Below, piece after piece: positions 17,777 to 27,185 of a stretch of 64,000 nt of DNA. A model generated the notes under the pieces. That model worked only from the letters and a program-made list of their open reading frames with translations. It was not told the origin of the DNA and ran no database searches. Source of the DNA: Herminiimonas sp. (lineage in GTDB: Bacteria > Pseudomonadota > Gammaproteobacteria > Burkholderiales > Burkholderiaceae_D). A program made the translations under genes and the position numbers. The stretch spans positions 1 to 64,000 of the forward strand of contig DAIDBD010000110.1 in assembly GCA_027310305.1 (NCBI GenBank), read 5' to 3'. How positions within the stretch are numbered: position 1 is the first letter of the stretch; every line of letters starts with the position of its first letter.

Positions 17777-19774
17777 CTATCTTGAAGCCGGTGCGGACTT
17801 GCCGGGCGGCGGCGCCGCCGGTTTCTTTTTCGCCTGCGCCAGCAGGCTTGCGCACGGGCTGTCTTTGCCGGGGCCGGGGTTGACCAGCGCAAGCAGTGCG
17901 GCGAAGGGAGATGCGACCGTGCCCAGCACGACGGCGGCGCCTGCCTTGAGCGCGACCACGCCCTTGTTCACGCCGACATCCGGCTGCTTGAACGTGCCCT
18001 TGACGTAAAGCGGCGAGCGCAACGAAAAGATGCGTATGCCCTTGCTTTCGGGATGAATCGTCAGATTCAGTTTTTCCTGCGCGAGGTCGATGTTGCCGTC
18101 CACCAGGATCGTCGCGTCTTCGGTGTCGACGATGAAAATGCGCGGCCGCATCAAGCCGTTGACGACGTTGAAATCCGCCGCCATGCAATCGAGCCGCACC
18201 TGGCGGTCGCCGAACAGTTTCGATATCACCATGCTGCCGACATTCAGTCCCATTGCTTCGAGGATGTACTTGCTGACGGTTCCTTCGTCGATCAGCGACT
18301 TGACTTCGCCGTTGGCGGAAGCCAGCAATGCCGCAAACGAGTTGCCCGCCGCGCTCAATTGCGCATCGCCGTGCATTTCGCCCAGGCTGGCGCGCATCGA
18401 TTCGACCGCCGGAAAGAGCCGATTCAGCTTCAGGTTGCGCGCGGAGATTTTCATTTGCGCCTTGGCGGGATTGCTGCGCCCGTCGATGGCAAGTTCAGTG
18501 GTCAGCCTGCCGCCGGCGATTCCGAAGTTGAGCGGCGCGAGGGACAGCACGCCGTTGTTCATCCGCACATTGGTATGCAGGTTGTCGATCGGCGTATTTT
18601 CCGAGCGGATGATTTTCTTCCCGGTGAACTGCACTTCCACATCCATCTTCCCCCATCGATCGGTCTTGAACGGCGAGACCGGCAATATCTTGCCGGGAGG
18701 CTGCTTCACCTCGCCGGCCTTCTGCTTTTTCCTGCCGTCGCTCGCGCCGATTACCGCGCCGAGATCCTTCAGATTCAAATAGTTCGAGGCCACGTCGCCG
18801 CGCAGCAACGGGCGTGGATTTCTCTGGAGATATTCCAGCGTGCCGCCGATATCGCTGGAGCCGACCCTGCCTTTGAATTTTTCATAGCGCAGTTGCATGT
18901 TGCCTCGTCCCAGCGTCCCGACCAGCCGGCCGCCGGTGGAGAATTTCGGCGTTTCGGGAAGCAGCACGCCGCTCAACGGAAACAGGTCGGCCATGCTGGC
19001 GCCCAGTATTTGAAGATCGACATCCAGCGCGCTGGGATGGGCCGGGTCGGTCAGCGTGCCTTTGGCTGTAATGGTCGTTTCGCCCACCCTGACCGCCGCT
19101 TCGACCGGATAACGGACATTCTTCGCCTGCAGCGAAAGGAGCGCTCCCGTCCTGCCGCCGCCCGTGAGTCTTTCGTCGTTGAAGATGCCTTCGAATTTCC
19201 ACGCAACGCTGCCGTCCTTTAGCGTGTCGACGCGCGCGGTGATGTCGGCCCGTTTTGCAGGATCGACATAGCGCACGCTGCCCTGCACCATCGAAAGATC
19301 CTGCAGATCGAAACGCCATGCCGAGCTGCCTTCCTTTTTGGGGAAGGTCCAGTTGTTTTGTCCCTTCTTGTCCTGTTCAAGCGCCAGCCGCGGTTCGGTC
19401 AGAATCAGGGATTGCACGCGGATGGTTTTCCGCAACAGCAAAAATGGATTCACGTTGAAATCGATCTGCCGGATGCGTGCCATGACGGGGCCGGTGGATG
19501 CCCATTCCGGATTGCCGAGCATGACATCCTTCGCACGCAGGTGCGGCCACGGCACCCAGCGGCGCCAGCCGGTCTGCTCAAGCGCCGGTCTTTGCCAGTT
19601 GAGCGAGAGATCGCCATTGATGGCGAAGCTTCGTTCCGTGGCTTCGCTGACGCGCGTATCGAACCAGGGCTTGGCCCGGTTCCAGTCGAGATTGGTCAAT
19701 ACCAGCAACGCAAGCGCGATCAACGCCGCAACGGAGATAACGCCCCCAACCGCGATCTTCACTTTTTGCCTCAT
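17777..19774 (-). CDS. AsmA-family protein
   Basis: A 665-residue inner-membrane-anchored periplasmic protein. One N-terminal helix (about 8-28) is followed by a long beta-rich region typical of AsmA/TamB-like bridging proteins, thought to carry phospholipids towards the outer membrane. The C-terminal AsmA domain contains G-T-V-S-K-Y-I-L-E-A and the sequence L-N-L-T-I-H-P-E-S-K-G. The tail is Pro/Lys/Ala-rich. It follows the ROK gene in the same direction after 88 bp and is convergent with the HTH gene. Confidence 0.9.
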   Translation of the reverse strand: MRQKVKIAVGGVISVAALIALALLVLTNLDWNRAKPWFDTRVSEATERSFAINGDLSLNWQRPALEQTGWRRWVPWPHLRAKDVMLGNPEWASTGPVMARIRQIDFNVNPFLLLRKTIRVQSLILTEPRLALEQDKKGQNNWTFPKKEGSSAWRFDLQDLSMVQGSVRYVDPAKRADITARVDTLKDGSVAWKFEGIFNDERLTGGGRTGALLSLQAKNVRYPVEAAVRVGETTITAKGTLTDPAHPSALDVDLQILGASMADLFPLSGVLLPETPKFSTGGRLVGTLGRGNMQLRYEKFKGRVGSSDIGGTLEYLQRNPRPLLRGDVASNYLNLKDLGAVIGASDGRKKQKAGEVKQPPGKILPVSPFKTDRWGKMDVEVQFTGKKIIRSENTPIDNLHTNVRMNNGVLSLAPLNFGIAGGRLTTELAIDGRSNPAKAQMKISARNLKLNRLFPAVESMRASLGEMHGDAQLSAAGNSFAALLASANGEVKSLIDEGTVSKYILEAMGLNVGSMVISKLFGDRQVRLDCMAADFNVVNGLMRPRIFIVDTEDATILVDGNIDLAQEKLNLTIHPESKGIRIFSLRSPLYVKGTFKQPDVGVNKGVVALKAGAAVVLGTVASPFAALLALVNPGPGKDSPCASLLAQAKKKPAAPPPGKSAPASR

Positions 19775-19862
19775 GTGAATATGACCAATTCAACAACTTT
19801 TGGTTCTGGCAATCGCTGCCGGATTGAGCGTTCTCAATCATGCGCAATGCTGGCGGCCGGAA

Positions 19863-20870
19863 TCAGGATGGCGGCGATGCCTCCGCCAAAGCGGCAAGCG
19901 CATGCCACGGCTCCGCGTCGCGCCATTTCGGCAGCCAGTCCGGCGGCATTGTCAGGCACAGCGCGCCGATATCAGCCACCAGCGTGCCGAGCGCGGCCGG
20001 CACGATCGACACGCCCTGCGTCAGCGCCGGCAGCCGCGTGTCGATCTCTTGCCGGACGATCGGCGCGAGCCATGCCCCATGGTGCAGCCACACGCTGCCG
20101 CCGATCACGAACCTGCGCGTATCGAGCGTGACCGCGATGTTGTACAGCGCGCGGCCGAACCATCGGGCGGCCTGAACCGCGGCGTCGTGCGCCGCCGGCA
20201 CGCCATTGCGGGCGGCAGCGAACAAATCGGGGGCGGACATGCTTAAATCGTTGCCGATGCTGCGGCCGGAGGTCAGCGCTTCCAGATCGCCGCGGTTGCC
20301 GCAGCCGCACAGCGCGCCGGACTGGATATCCATCAGCATATGGCCGGCATGGCCGGCATTGCCGTGCTTGCCGTGCAGCAGCCGCCCATCCACGCACAGG
20401 CCGAAGCCGATACCGGTGCTCCAGGTCGCGTACACGCAATCGGGCTCGTCGCGCACCGCGCCGAAGGTGCGCTCCGCCATCAGCGCGGCAACGCAATCGT
20501 TTTCGATCGCGACGGTGCCGAATCGCTCGCGCAACACCTGCTCCAAAGGAATGACGCCCCAGTCGTTGGGCAGATCCGCGCGGCCGGCGAAACTTCCGGA
20601 TATGTTCGGCGCGGCCAGTCCGAGCATGCCGTCGATCTGCGCGAACGGGCCGCAGGAACTGACGCCCACCGTATCGATCAGCCGGTATTCGACGCCGGCT
20701 TGCGCGCAGGCCGCCTGCACCAGCGCGACGGCCTGTTCGCCCACCGCGCGCGGCGATCCGGTCTTGGCGGTCGGCTGCGTGACGCGGGCCAGCGGGCCTT
20801 GCACGCCCGCCACGGTGGCCGCCATTTTGGTGCCGCCGATATCGAGCGCGCCGATGTAAAGTGGATTCAT
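19863..20870 (-). CDS. ROK-family sugar kinase (glucokinase-like)
   Basis: About 335 residues from the ATG at 20870, which has GGAG nine bases upstream; the longer open frame runs back through a repeat and is not coding. Phosphate motif D-I-G-G-T-K is at 9-14. The zinc/sugar region reads H-A-G-H-M...C-G-C-G-N-R-G-D-L-E-A, so the third Cys of the ROK consensus (C-x-C-G-x2-G-C-x-E) is Asp. It lies downstream of the GH15 gene and so could phosphorylate glucose released from trehalose. Substrate is inferred. Confidence 0.85.
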   Translation of the reverse strand: MNPLYIGALDIGGTKMAATVAGVQGPLARVTQPTAKTGSPRAVGEQAVALVQAACAQAGVEYRLIDTVGVSSCGPFAQIDGMLGLAAPNISGSFAGRADLPNDWGVIPLEQVLRERFGTVAIENDCVAALMAERTFGAVRDEPDCVYATWSTGIGFGLCVDGRLLHGKHGNAGHAGHMLMDIQSGALCGCGNRGDLEALTSGRSIGNDLSMSAPDLFAAARNGVPAAHDAAVQAARWFGRALYNIAVTLDTRRFVIGGSVWLHHGAWLAPIVRQEIDTRLPALTQGVSIVPAALGTLVADIGALCLTMPPDWLPKWRDAEPWHALAALAEASPPS

Positions 20871-20900
20871 TGTCGCTATCTCCGGGGGCTTAAGCGATGT

Positions 20901-20975
20901 CCACGAAAGACACGAAAAGCACGAAAAATTCGTAACACCCTTCATTCATTTTCGTGCCTTTCGTGTCTTTCGTGG
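20901..20975. repeat. Long hairpin of a CACGAAA-type palindromic repeat
   Basis: Bases 20901-20927 and 20949-20975 are inverted repeats of 27 bases with one mismatch around a 21-base loop. The arm is built from repeated CACGAAA-type units (CCACGAAAGACACGAAAA...). The same 17-base core recurs at 47920-47936 and 47961-47977. It lies between the GH15 stop and the ROK start, where it could act as a transcription or mRNA-processing barrier, or be a REP-like mobile repeat. Confidence 0.75.
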
Positions 20976-21012
20976 GCAATTTTTCCATTATGGAAGTGCC
21001 TAACTACCGTTC

Positions 21013-22800
21013 TTAATACGCTTCATCCCACGAAATGCTCAACCGCGCGGCGCACTGGATCAATCCGACCATGCTGTAGGTTTGCGGAAAATTGCCCCAC
21101 AGTTCGCCGCTGTCGTGCACCAGATCTTCCGACAGCAGGCCGAGATGGTTGCGCTTTTCCAGCACCTGCTCGAACAGTTCGCGCGCACGCTCTTTCTGCC
21201 CGATCTGCGCCAGCGCCAGGATCCACCACAGCGTGCACACCAGGAAGGCGGTTTCCGGCAGGCCGAAGTCATCTTCTTCGTCGTAGCGCAGCAGGAATTC
21301 GCCGCGCCGCAAATGCTTTTCCGTCGCGGCGACCGTGCCCGCAAAACGCGGATCGTCGGCCTCCAGAAACTGCACCTCGGCCATCAGCAGCAGGCTGGCA
21401 TCGAGCCGGTCGCCGCCGAACGTCGAGACGAAGCTGCCGAGTTCGGCGTTCCATGCGGAGTCGCAGATCACCCGATGGATTTCCCGCGCATGCTTGCTCC
21501 AGATCGCCGCCCGCTCGGGCAGCTTGAGCTGGGTCGCGATGGCGGCCAGGCGATCGCATGCTGCCCAGCACATGATGCTGGAAAAAGTATGCACCCGTTT
21601 CGAGCCGCGCAACTCCCAGATGCCGGCGTCCGGCACGTTGTAGTTGAGCACCGCCTGCTCGCCGAGCCGTTCCAGGTCGTTGAACATGTGATGGCCGGCC
21701 GGACGCGCCAGCCGGCTGTCGAAAAAAGCATGCGTGCTGGCAAGCACCGCCGCGCCGAACACGTCGTTTTGTATCTGTATGTAGGCGAGATTGCCGACGC
21801 GCACCGGCCCCATGCCGCGATAGCCGTCAAGCTTCGGCGCAACCGATTCTTCCAGCACGGCTTCGCGCCGGATGCCGTACACCGGTTGCAGCGGCGCATC
21901 GCGCGTATCGGCGATGATGTTGAGGATGTATTCCAGATAGCGCTCCATGGTGCTGGTCGCGCCCAGCCGGTTCAGCGCATTGACGACGAAATACGCGTCG
22001 CGCAGCCAGCAATAGCGGTAATCCCAATTGCGGCCGCTGTGCGGCGCTTCCGGAATCGACGTGGTGACCGCCGCGACGATGGCGCCGGTATCGTCGAACG
22101 CATTGAGCTTCAAGGTGATCGCGGCGCGGATCACGACATCCTGCCATTCGAACGGTATCGCCAGGTTGCGTACCCAGCGGTGCCAGTACTGCTGCGTTTT
22201 TTCATGAAATGAACGGCCGACTTCGCGCGCCGAACCGTTGACGGTTTCGTCCGGGCCCATCAGCAGCGTGACCGTATCCTGCAGGAAAAACGGACGCTCA
22301 TCGGTGATGGCGGACACCGATGCATCGGTGGTCAGGCGCATCGCCTGCGATGAGCCGATATATGAAATATGATGCGCGCCGCAGCGGATTTCGGCGCGGC
22401 TGCCGCCGTAGTCGACGGTGGGGCGCACGCGCAGCGCAATGCGCGGCCGGCCGGAAGTGCGCCGTATGACCCGCACCAGCATCGACGGCGAAAACATGCG
22501 TTCGTGCAAATAGAAGCGTGGCGCGAAATCGGTCACTTCGATGCCGTTGCCGGCATCGTCCTTGAACCGGCTGACCAGAATCGCCGAGTTGCGTTCGTAA
22601 TGCTGTTCGACCAGCGTCGCATTGTCGAACTGCACGTCGATCAGGCCGACCGGCGTGCCGTCCTGCTTCGGCTGGAGCAGCGCGCAACAGATCGGATCGC
22701 TATCGAAAAACGGATAGCACCACCAGACGATCGCGGCATTGCGATCGATCAGCGCGCTGGTGCGGGAATTTCCGATAAGGCCGAGATCGAGTGTCGTCAT
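21013..22800 (-). CDS. Glycoside hydrolase family 15 protein (glucoamylase/trehalase-like)
   Basis: A 595-residue GH15 enzyme with an N-terminal beta-sandwich domain (D-L-G-L-I-G-N-S-R-T-S-A-L near 5-17) and an (alpha/alpha)6 barrel. The sugar-binding motif W-D-Y-R-Y-C-W-L-R-D-A-Y and the C-terminal G-N-F-P-Q-T-Y-S-M-V-G-L-I-Q are typical. Bacterial GH15 members include trehalases. Because it directly follows otsB (52 bp), trehalose or a related alpha-glucoside is the likely substrate. No signal peptide is visible, so it acts in the cytoplasm. Confidence 0.9.
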   Translation of the reverse strand: MTTLDLGLIGNSRTSALIDRNAAIVWWCYPFFDSDPICCALLQPKQDGTPVGLIDVQFDNATLVEQHYERNSAILVSRFKDDAGNGIEVTDFAPRFYLHERMFSPSMLVRVIRRTSGRPRIALRVRPTVDYGGSRAEIRCGAHHISYIGSSQAMRLTTDASVSAITDERPFFLQDTVTLLMGPDETVNGSAREVGRSFHEKTQQYWHRWVRNLAIPFEWQDVVIRAAITLKLNAFDDTGAIVAAVTTSIPEAPHSGRNWDYRYCWLRDAYFVVNALNRLGATSTMERYLEYILNIIADTRDAPLQPVYGIRREAVLEESVAPKLDGYRGMGPVRVGNLAYIQIQNDVFGAAVLASTHAFFDSRLARPAGHHMFNDLERLGEQAVLNYNVPDAGIWELRGSKRVHTFSSIMCWAACDRLAAIATQLKLPERAAIWSKHAREIHRVICDSAWNAELGSFVSTFGGDRLDASLLLMAEVQFLEADDPRFAGTVAATEKHLRRGEFLLRYDEEDDFGLPETAFLVCTLWWILALAQIGQKERARELFEQVLEKRNHLGLLSEDLVHDSGELWGNFPQTYSMVGLIQCAARLSISWDEAY

Positions 22801-22852
22801 GCATCATTCCTTGTGTTGCAGGCTTCCGCGGCAAGCGAAGGCCTGCGCCGGA

Positions 22853-23662
22853 TCATGCGCCGTTCGCGGATAGCGGCGACGTCGCGGTTTTAATCTGCTG
22901 CTCGCGCAGGCGTCTGAGAAGATCATCGAGCAGTTGCACGATATCGAACCGATGATGCAGATAGAATTCCGCGGCGGTGTCCGCCGATCGCTCGATCCGC
23001 ACCGACAGCAGGTCGGGCCGCCGCAACCGGAACACGTCCTCATCGGTGACGTCGTCGCCGACATAGATCGCACTGCGGGCGCCGCTGATCTGCATCAGTT
23101 GCTCGAATGCGCTTCCCTTGTCGGCGGCGTCCTGCGGCAGCAGACTGAATACGCATTTGCCCGCCACCACGCGCGCGGCCGGCATCAGGCTTGCAAACAG
23201 TTCGGCCAGTTGCGTCTCGGCCCTTGAACGGTCGCGCGTCAGCCGGTAGTGCACCGACAGCGAATACCCTTTGTTTTCGAGCCGGATGCCGGGATCGAAG
23301 CGCGCCTGATCGCGCAGCGCGGCCGACAACGCTTCTTCCCAGTCCCGGCATATTTCCGTGTAGCGCTCGCCGCGCGGTTCCCAGCCGGGCACGCCTTCAA
23401 GGCCATGATTGCCCACCAGGAAATCCGGAACGAAACCCAGGCGCGGGCGGATATCCGTGACCGACCGCCCGGTAATGATCGCAACCGGCGCATGGTTCGA
23501 CAAGTCGACCAGGCGCTGCAGCACGCCCGCCGGCAAGCGCGCCCGTTCGGGTTGCGTCACGATCGGCGACAAGGTGCCGTCGAAATCGAATACGCATAAC
23601 AGGCCGGGCTGAACAATCTCGTCCAGACGGTGCAAACCGGCTTCGGAAAACAATGGCTTCAT
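22853..23662 (-). CDS. otsB: Trehalose-6-phosphate phosphatase
   Basis: About 269 residues from the ATG at 23662; an in-frame TTG at 23668 overlaps the otsA stop but is less likely. A HAD-superfamily phosphatase with nucleophile D26 and acid D28 in D-F-D-G-T-L-S-P, motif II T-G-R-S (near 62), and the late motif Y-V-G-D-D-V-T-D-E-D-V-F. It removes phosphate from trehalose-6-phosphate to give trehalose. The otsA stop and this ATG are within a few bases, so they are translated together. Confidence 0.94.
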   Translation of the reverse strand: MKPLFSEAGLHRLDEIVQPGLLCVFDFDGTLSPIVTQPERARLPAGVLQRLVDLSNHAPVAIITGRSVTDIRPRLGFVPDFLVGNHGLEGVPGWEPRGERYTEICRDWEEALSAALRDQARFDPGIRLENKGYSLSVHYRLTRDRSRAETQLAELFASLMPAARVVAGKCVFSLLPQDAADKGSAFEQLMQISGARSAIYVGDDVTDEDVFRLRRPDLLSVRIERSADTAAEFYLHHRFDIVQLLDDLLRRLREQQIKTATSPLSANGA

Positions 23663-23664
23663 GA

Positions 23665-25917
23665 TCAAACTACCCGGCGCAGGGATTTTCGACTGTGCGA
23701 ACGGATTTTCGCCGTGATGCGCTCGCGCCGGCGCAGACGTGCGGCATCGAGCAGCATGCGGCCGGCCCAGCGGTAGACATTGAAGTCCTTGACCAGCGAC
23801 CGCATGCTGCGCATCCGGTCGTGCTGCTCGGCCTCGGGCATGATCAGTGCCCGGTGCAACGCATCGGCGCTTTGCTCGATATGATACGGGTTGACAATCA
23901 GCGCCTCATGCAGTTCCCGCGCCGCACCGGTGAACTGGCTCAACACCAGCACGCCGCGTTCGTCGTCTCGTGCCGCGATGAATTCCTTGGCGACCAGATT
24001 CATGCCGTCGTGCAGGCTGGTTACCAGGCAGACATCGGTCGCGCGATAGTAGCGATTGACCTGGTCCGCTTCATGATGCTCGATCTTCAGCAGGATCGGC
24101 ACGTAAATCCCGCTCGAAAAGCGCTTGTTGATCCGTTGCGCCAGCGCCCGCACGCGCGCTTCGAAGTTTTGGTATTCGTCGAGCGACGAGCGGCTGGGCG
24201 CGGCAATCTGCACCAGCGTGAATTTTCCGATCAGCGACGGTTGCGATTCCAGCAGCCGCTCCACCGCTTGCAACCGCTCGATGATGCCCTTGGTGTAATC
24301 GAGGCGATCCACCCCGAGGGCCAGCAGCTGGGCGGCGGGCAAGCCGAGTTCCTGGCGGATCGAACTGCGGCACTCGGCCACGCTCGGCCATTCGCTGACA
24401 TCGGAAGGCCAGGCAATCGAAATCGGATAGGGTTCGACCTGCGTCAGGTCGCCGCCGTAGGAAATGGTCGATGCCTCGTACTCGATGCGCGTTTCCAGAT
24501 AACGATCGACGGTTTCCAGAAAATTCTTGCAATGGAACGGCGTATGGAATCCGAGGATGGTGCTGCCGAGCAGGCCTTCGAGTATTTCCTCGCGCCACGG
24601 GCAGATGCCGAACGATTCCGGATTGGGCCACGGGATGTGCCAGAACGTGATGATGGTCGCTTTCGGCAACGCCTCGCGCACCATGCGCGGCACCAGCGCG
24701 AAATGATAATCCTGCACCAGCACCACCGGATCGTCGGTGCGCGCCTCGCTGACGACGGCGTCGGCGAAGCGCTGGTTGACCGCGACGTACTGCTCCCAGT
24801 CGGACGAGCGGAATACCGGGCGCACATGCGCGATATGGCACAGCGGCCACAATCCTTCATTGGCGAAACCGTAGTAATACCCCTGCTCTTCCTCCTTGGA
24901 CAGCCATACGCGGCGCAGCGTGTAGGCGGGATGCGCCGGCGGCACCGGCACGCGATCCTTGCCGTCCACCGTCTCGCGGTCCGCCGAACCCGCGCCATGC
25001 GCGATCCAGGTACCGGAGCAGGCACGCATCACGGGCTCGACCGCGGTAACCAGGCCGCTTGCGGGACGCCGCACTTCGATGCCGCCGGGCGTGCGCACAT
25101 GAATGTAAGGTTCGCGGTTCGATACCACCAGCACCTCGTCGCCGGCCAGTTCGTCGTGCAGCAGCGACCGCAGCTTCTCCGGCGTCCAGGCTTGCGGGGA
25201 ATTGTCCTGCGTCCGACGCTCCACCTTGAATTCGCGCAACAGCGTGCGCAGGTCACCCATCAGCGGCTGCACTTCCGAAGTGGAAACCGTCGACGAGCGC
25301 GGCGCAAGTTCGCCGCGCAAAAGACCCTTCACCGCGCTGATCCAGCCGCGCCAGCTCAGATGCGCGACGAACACGGTAATGAGCGAAATCACCACCGCCA
25401 GCAGCGCGAACAGCGAAATGATGTATTTTTTGGTATCGGCGCTGCGGCGCTCGATGAAGCTCATGTCATGCACGAGAATCAGCTTGCCCAGATATTGGGA
25501 ATCCCTGTTCAGCGCGCTTTCGGTCACATGCACCGAGCCTTGCGGCAAACCGACCAGCGACTGCCGCACGCCCGTTTCAGGCAACGGCTTCCAGCAGCCG
25601 AGCGATTCCGGATAGGTGACCGTCTTGAACCGCAGCTTGCCGCCGGCATCGCAAAATGCCAGCGCATACAGCCGCTCGTCCTGCACCGCCCGATCAAATA
25701 ACTGGATGATTTTTTTCCCTGAATTTTGCGGCACATATTCCAGCAACGGATCCTGCAATGCATTGACCAGCAATTGCGAACGGATATCGAGATCCTTGAC
25801 GAACCAGCGCAGCGTCAGGTTATCGACCAGCGGCACGATGGCATAGGCAAACAGGCTCAGCACCAGCGCCAGCGGCACGATGAAACGCAATGAAAGCTGA
25901 AACGAACGAAACGGCAT
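23665..25917 (-). CDS. otsA: Membrane-anchored trehalose-6-phosphate synthase with N-terminal sensor-like region
   Basis: A 750-residue protein, far longer than soluble OtsA (about 470). Residues 12-31 and 165-189 are membrane helices that bracket a probable periplasmic domain of about 130 residues, as in two-component sensors. A HAMP-like linker (about 190-235) leads to a complete GT20 domain (from about 262) with S-N-R-E-P-Y, F-W-H-I-P-W-P, and D-R-L-D-Y-T-K-G. It makes trehalose-6-phosphate from UDP-glucose and glucose-6-phosphate. The layout suggests that an envelope signal such as osmotic change controls synthesis; that is inference. It heads the otsA-otsB-GH15-ROK group. Confidence 0.9.
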   Translation of the reverse strand: MPFRSFQLSLRFIVPLALVLSLFAYAIVPLVDNLTLRWFVKDLDIRSQLLVNALQDPLLEYVPQNSGKKIIQLFDRAVQDERLYALAFCDAGGKLRFKTVTYPESLGCWKPLPETGVRQSLVGLPQGSVHVTESALNRDSQYLGKLILVHDMSFIERRSADTKKYIISLFALLAVVISLITVFVAHLSWRGWISAVKGLLRGELAPRSSTVSTSEVQPLMGDLRTLLREFKVERRTQDNSPQAWTPEKLRSLLHDELAGDEVLVVSNREPYIHVRTPGGIEVRRPASGLVTAVEPVMRACSGTWIAHGAGSADRETVDGKDRVPVPPAHPAYTLRRVWLSKEEEQGYYYGFANEGLWPLCHIAHVRPVFRSSDWEQYVAVNQRFADAVVSEARTDDPVVLVQDYHFALVPRMVREALPKATIITFWHIPWPNPESFGICPWREEILEGLLGSTILGFHTPFHCKNFLETVDRYLETRIEYEASTISYGGDLTQVEPYPISIAWPSDVSEWPSVAECRSSIRQELGLPAAQLLALGVDRLDYTKGIIERLQAVERLLESQPSLIGKFTLVQIAAPSRSSLDEYQNFEARVRALAQRINKRFSSGIYVPILLKIEHHEADQVNRYYRATDVCLVTSLHDGMNLVAKEFIAARDDERGVLVLSQFTGAARELHEALIVNPYHIEQSADALHRALIMPEAEQHDRMRSMRSLVKDFNVYRWAGRMLLDAARLRRRERITAKIRSHSRKSLRRVV

Positions 25918-26708
25918 AAGTTTTTCTGCTCTTCATGTTGCCGGCGCGATGATCGCATCGCGGACGAGACTGGTCATCGGTACTGGCGGGATATGGCTTT
26001 TGCTTTAGCGCGATGCAGACTGCCAGGTTGCCGAATGAAAATATTGCGACGCTCATGAAGCCGTTTGTCGCGGGACAACATCGCCCGGCACGCGGTTGAT
26101 TGCCTGATGATGAAGGACAAGAGCTTATTCTAGCTTCTGCTCAATAACGAGTAAACCGCATCGGATTTCAACTCGCTGCCGCGAAACTTCCAGCGCTTCG
26201 CAAATGCATGCTGGTTTCAAATTGCGCATGCAACATTGGCTGGCGGTGATTTGCTTCAAGCTGCCAGCACGCGCCGCAGCAATCAAAAGCCGATGACTTC
26301 TTTTTTACTATAAATGATTTTGCACATTGCCGTTCATGCGGTTGCTGCGAGCGCATCCGGTGTGCCATCGATTCCACGATGAACCAGATTGCCATTCCTG
26401 GCGCTGCCTGTTTTGATATCACACAAGTTTTCCCGCCGCAGAGAACACCGCGGCTCAGACGCCGTCAAACAACGCAAAATTCGGAACGGCACGCGTGCGA
26501 CGCACAACTTCACAAGCGTGCATCGCCGCCTGTCGGAAATGCATAGAACTTTTTCCTGATGCGTCACTCACTTTCCATACGGCGCCTGCAGCGCGTGCGG
26601 AATTTATTTGTAGGGCAATGGATTTCTGCCGCTCGCCGCGTTTTTCAAGCGCGCTCGGCAGCAAGGCCGTGATCGCTTCATGCAATTTTCAACTTCAGGA
26701 GAAACATC
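25918..26708. other. Long intergenic region, no gene recognised
   Basis: The 791-base gap lies between the divergent otsA start and the PfpI-like remnant. It contains only short open frames on both strands with no recognisable product and no convincing ribosome sites. It should include the promoter of the trehalose genes (minus strand, near 25920-26000). A small degenerate palindrome and an A/T-rich patch around 26290-26330 (TTTTTTACTATAAATG) are the only notable features. Decayed coding sequence or a small RNA cannot be excluded. Confidence 0.4.
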
Positions 26709-26975
26709 ATGGCGCAATCGATTGATGAACAGCCGTTGCATGGCATGAACGTGGCCATTCTGGTCACCGATGGCTTTGAGCAAATCGAGCTGACCGGCCC
26801 GCGCGAAGCGCTCGAAGATGCCGGCGCCCTGACCAAAATCATTTCAGCCAGACCGGGCAAGGTGCAAGGTTTCAATCACGATGAAAAGGCCGATCAGTTC
26901 GATGTCGGCCTGACTTTCAACGATGCCTATCCGGACGATTTCGACGCGGTGCTGTAGCCGGGCGGCGCACTGAGC
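26709..26975 (+). pseudogene. PfpI/DJ-1-family protein, interrupted and 3'-truncated
   Basis: The frame begins with a good ribosome site (AGGAG) and encodes the start of a PfpI/YhbO-type protein: V-A-I-L-V-T-D-G-F-E-Q-I-E-L-T-G-P near 15-31, S-A-R-P-G-K, and H-D-E-K-A-D-Q-F-D-V. After D-F-D-A-V-L an in-frame TAG (26955-26957) occurs exactly where the conserved L-P-G-G would continue; the next codons read P-G-G-A-L. Beyond about 26975 similarity stops and the catalytic Cys region is missing. It is therefore a remnant of about 85 of the usual 180 residues. Confidence 0.75.
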
Positions 26976-27146
26976 GACAGGATCTTTTGCCAGAAGATAT
27001 TCCCTGCCGTTTTCATCGGTCTCGGCAATCACCAGTTGCTGCGCTTCAAGACAGAGCGGCAGCCGTTTTTGCGCGATCAGTTGCCGGGAAATGCCGAGCG
27101 CATCGAGCGCCAGGCTGATTCTGTTTTCGTATTCTCTGGAGCGCAT
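26970..27146 (-). pseudogene. Remnant of an M15-type peptidase-like gene, 3'-truncated
   Basis: From the ATG at 27146 the minus strand encodes M-R-S-R-E-Y-E-N-R-I... A-L-G-I-S..L-C-L-E-A..L-V-I-A-E-T-D-E-N-G-R-E-Y-L-L. I recognise this, from memory and with moderate certainty, as the leading 55-60 residues of M15-family (D-Ala-D-Ala carboxypeptidase-like) proteins. Near residue 59 the frame runs into the antisense of the PfpI remnant. The catalytic His/Asp zinc motif is absent, so no active peptidase can be made. The open frame runs on to 26844 but that part is antisense. Confidence 0.5.
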
Positions 27147-27185
27147 GGATCGTGAGATCGGCGGTTGTGTGTTCTGGTGGCCGTA

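Noticed and set aside
23695-25701. 668-codon open frame on the plus strand
   Set aside because: Antisense shadow of otsA, whose GT20 motifs are clear on the other strand.
26168-26685. Small open frames in the 791-base gap
   Set aside because: No ribosome site, low-complexity composition and no recognisable family; treated as non-coding.
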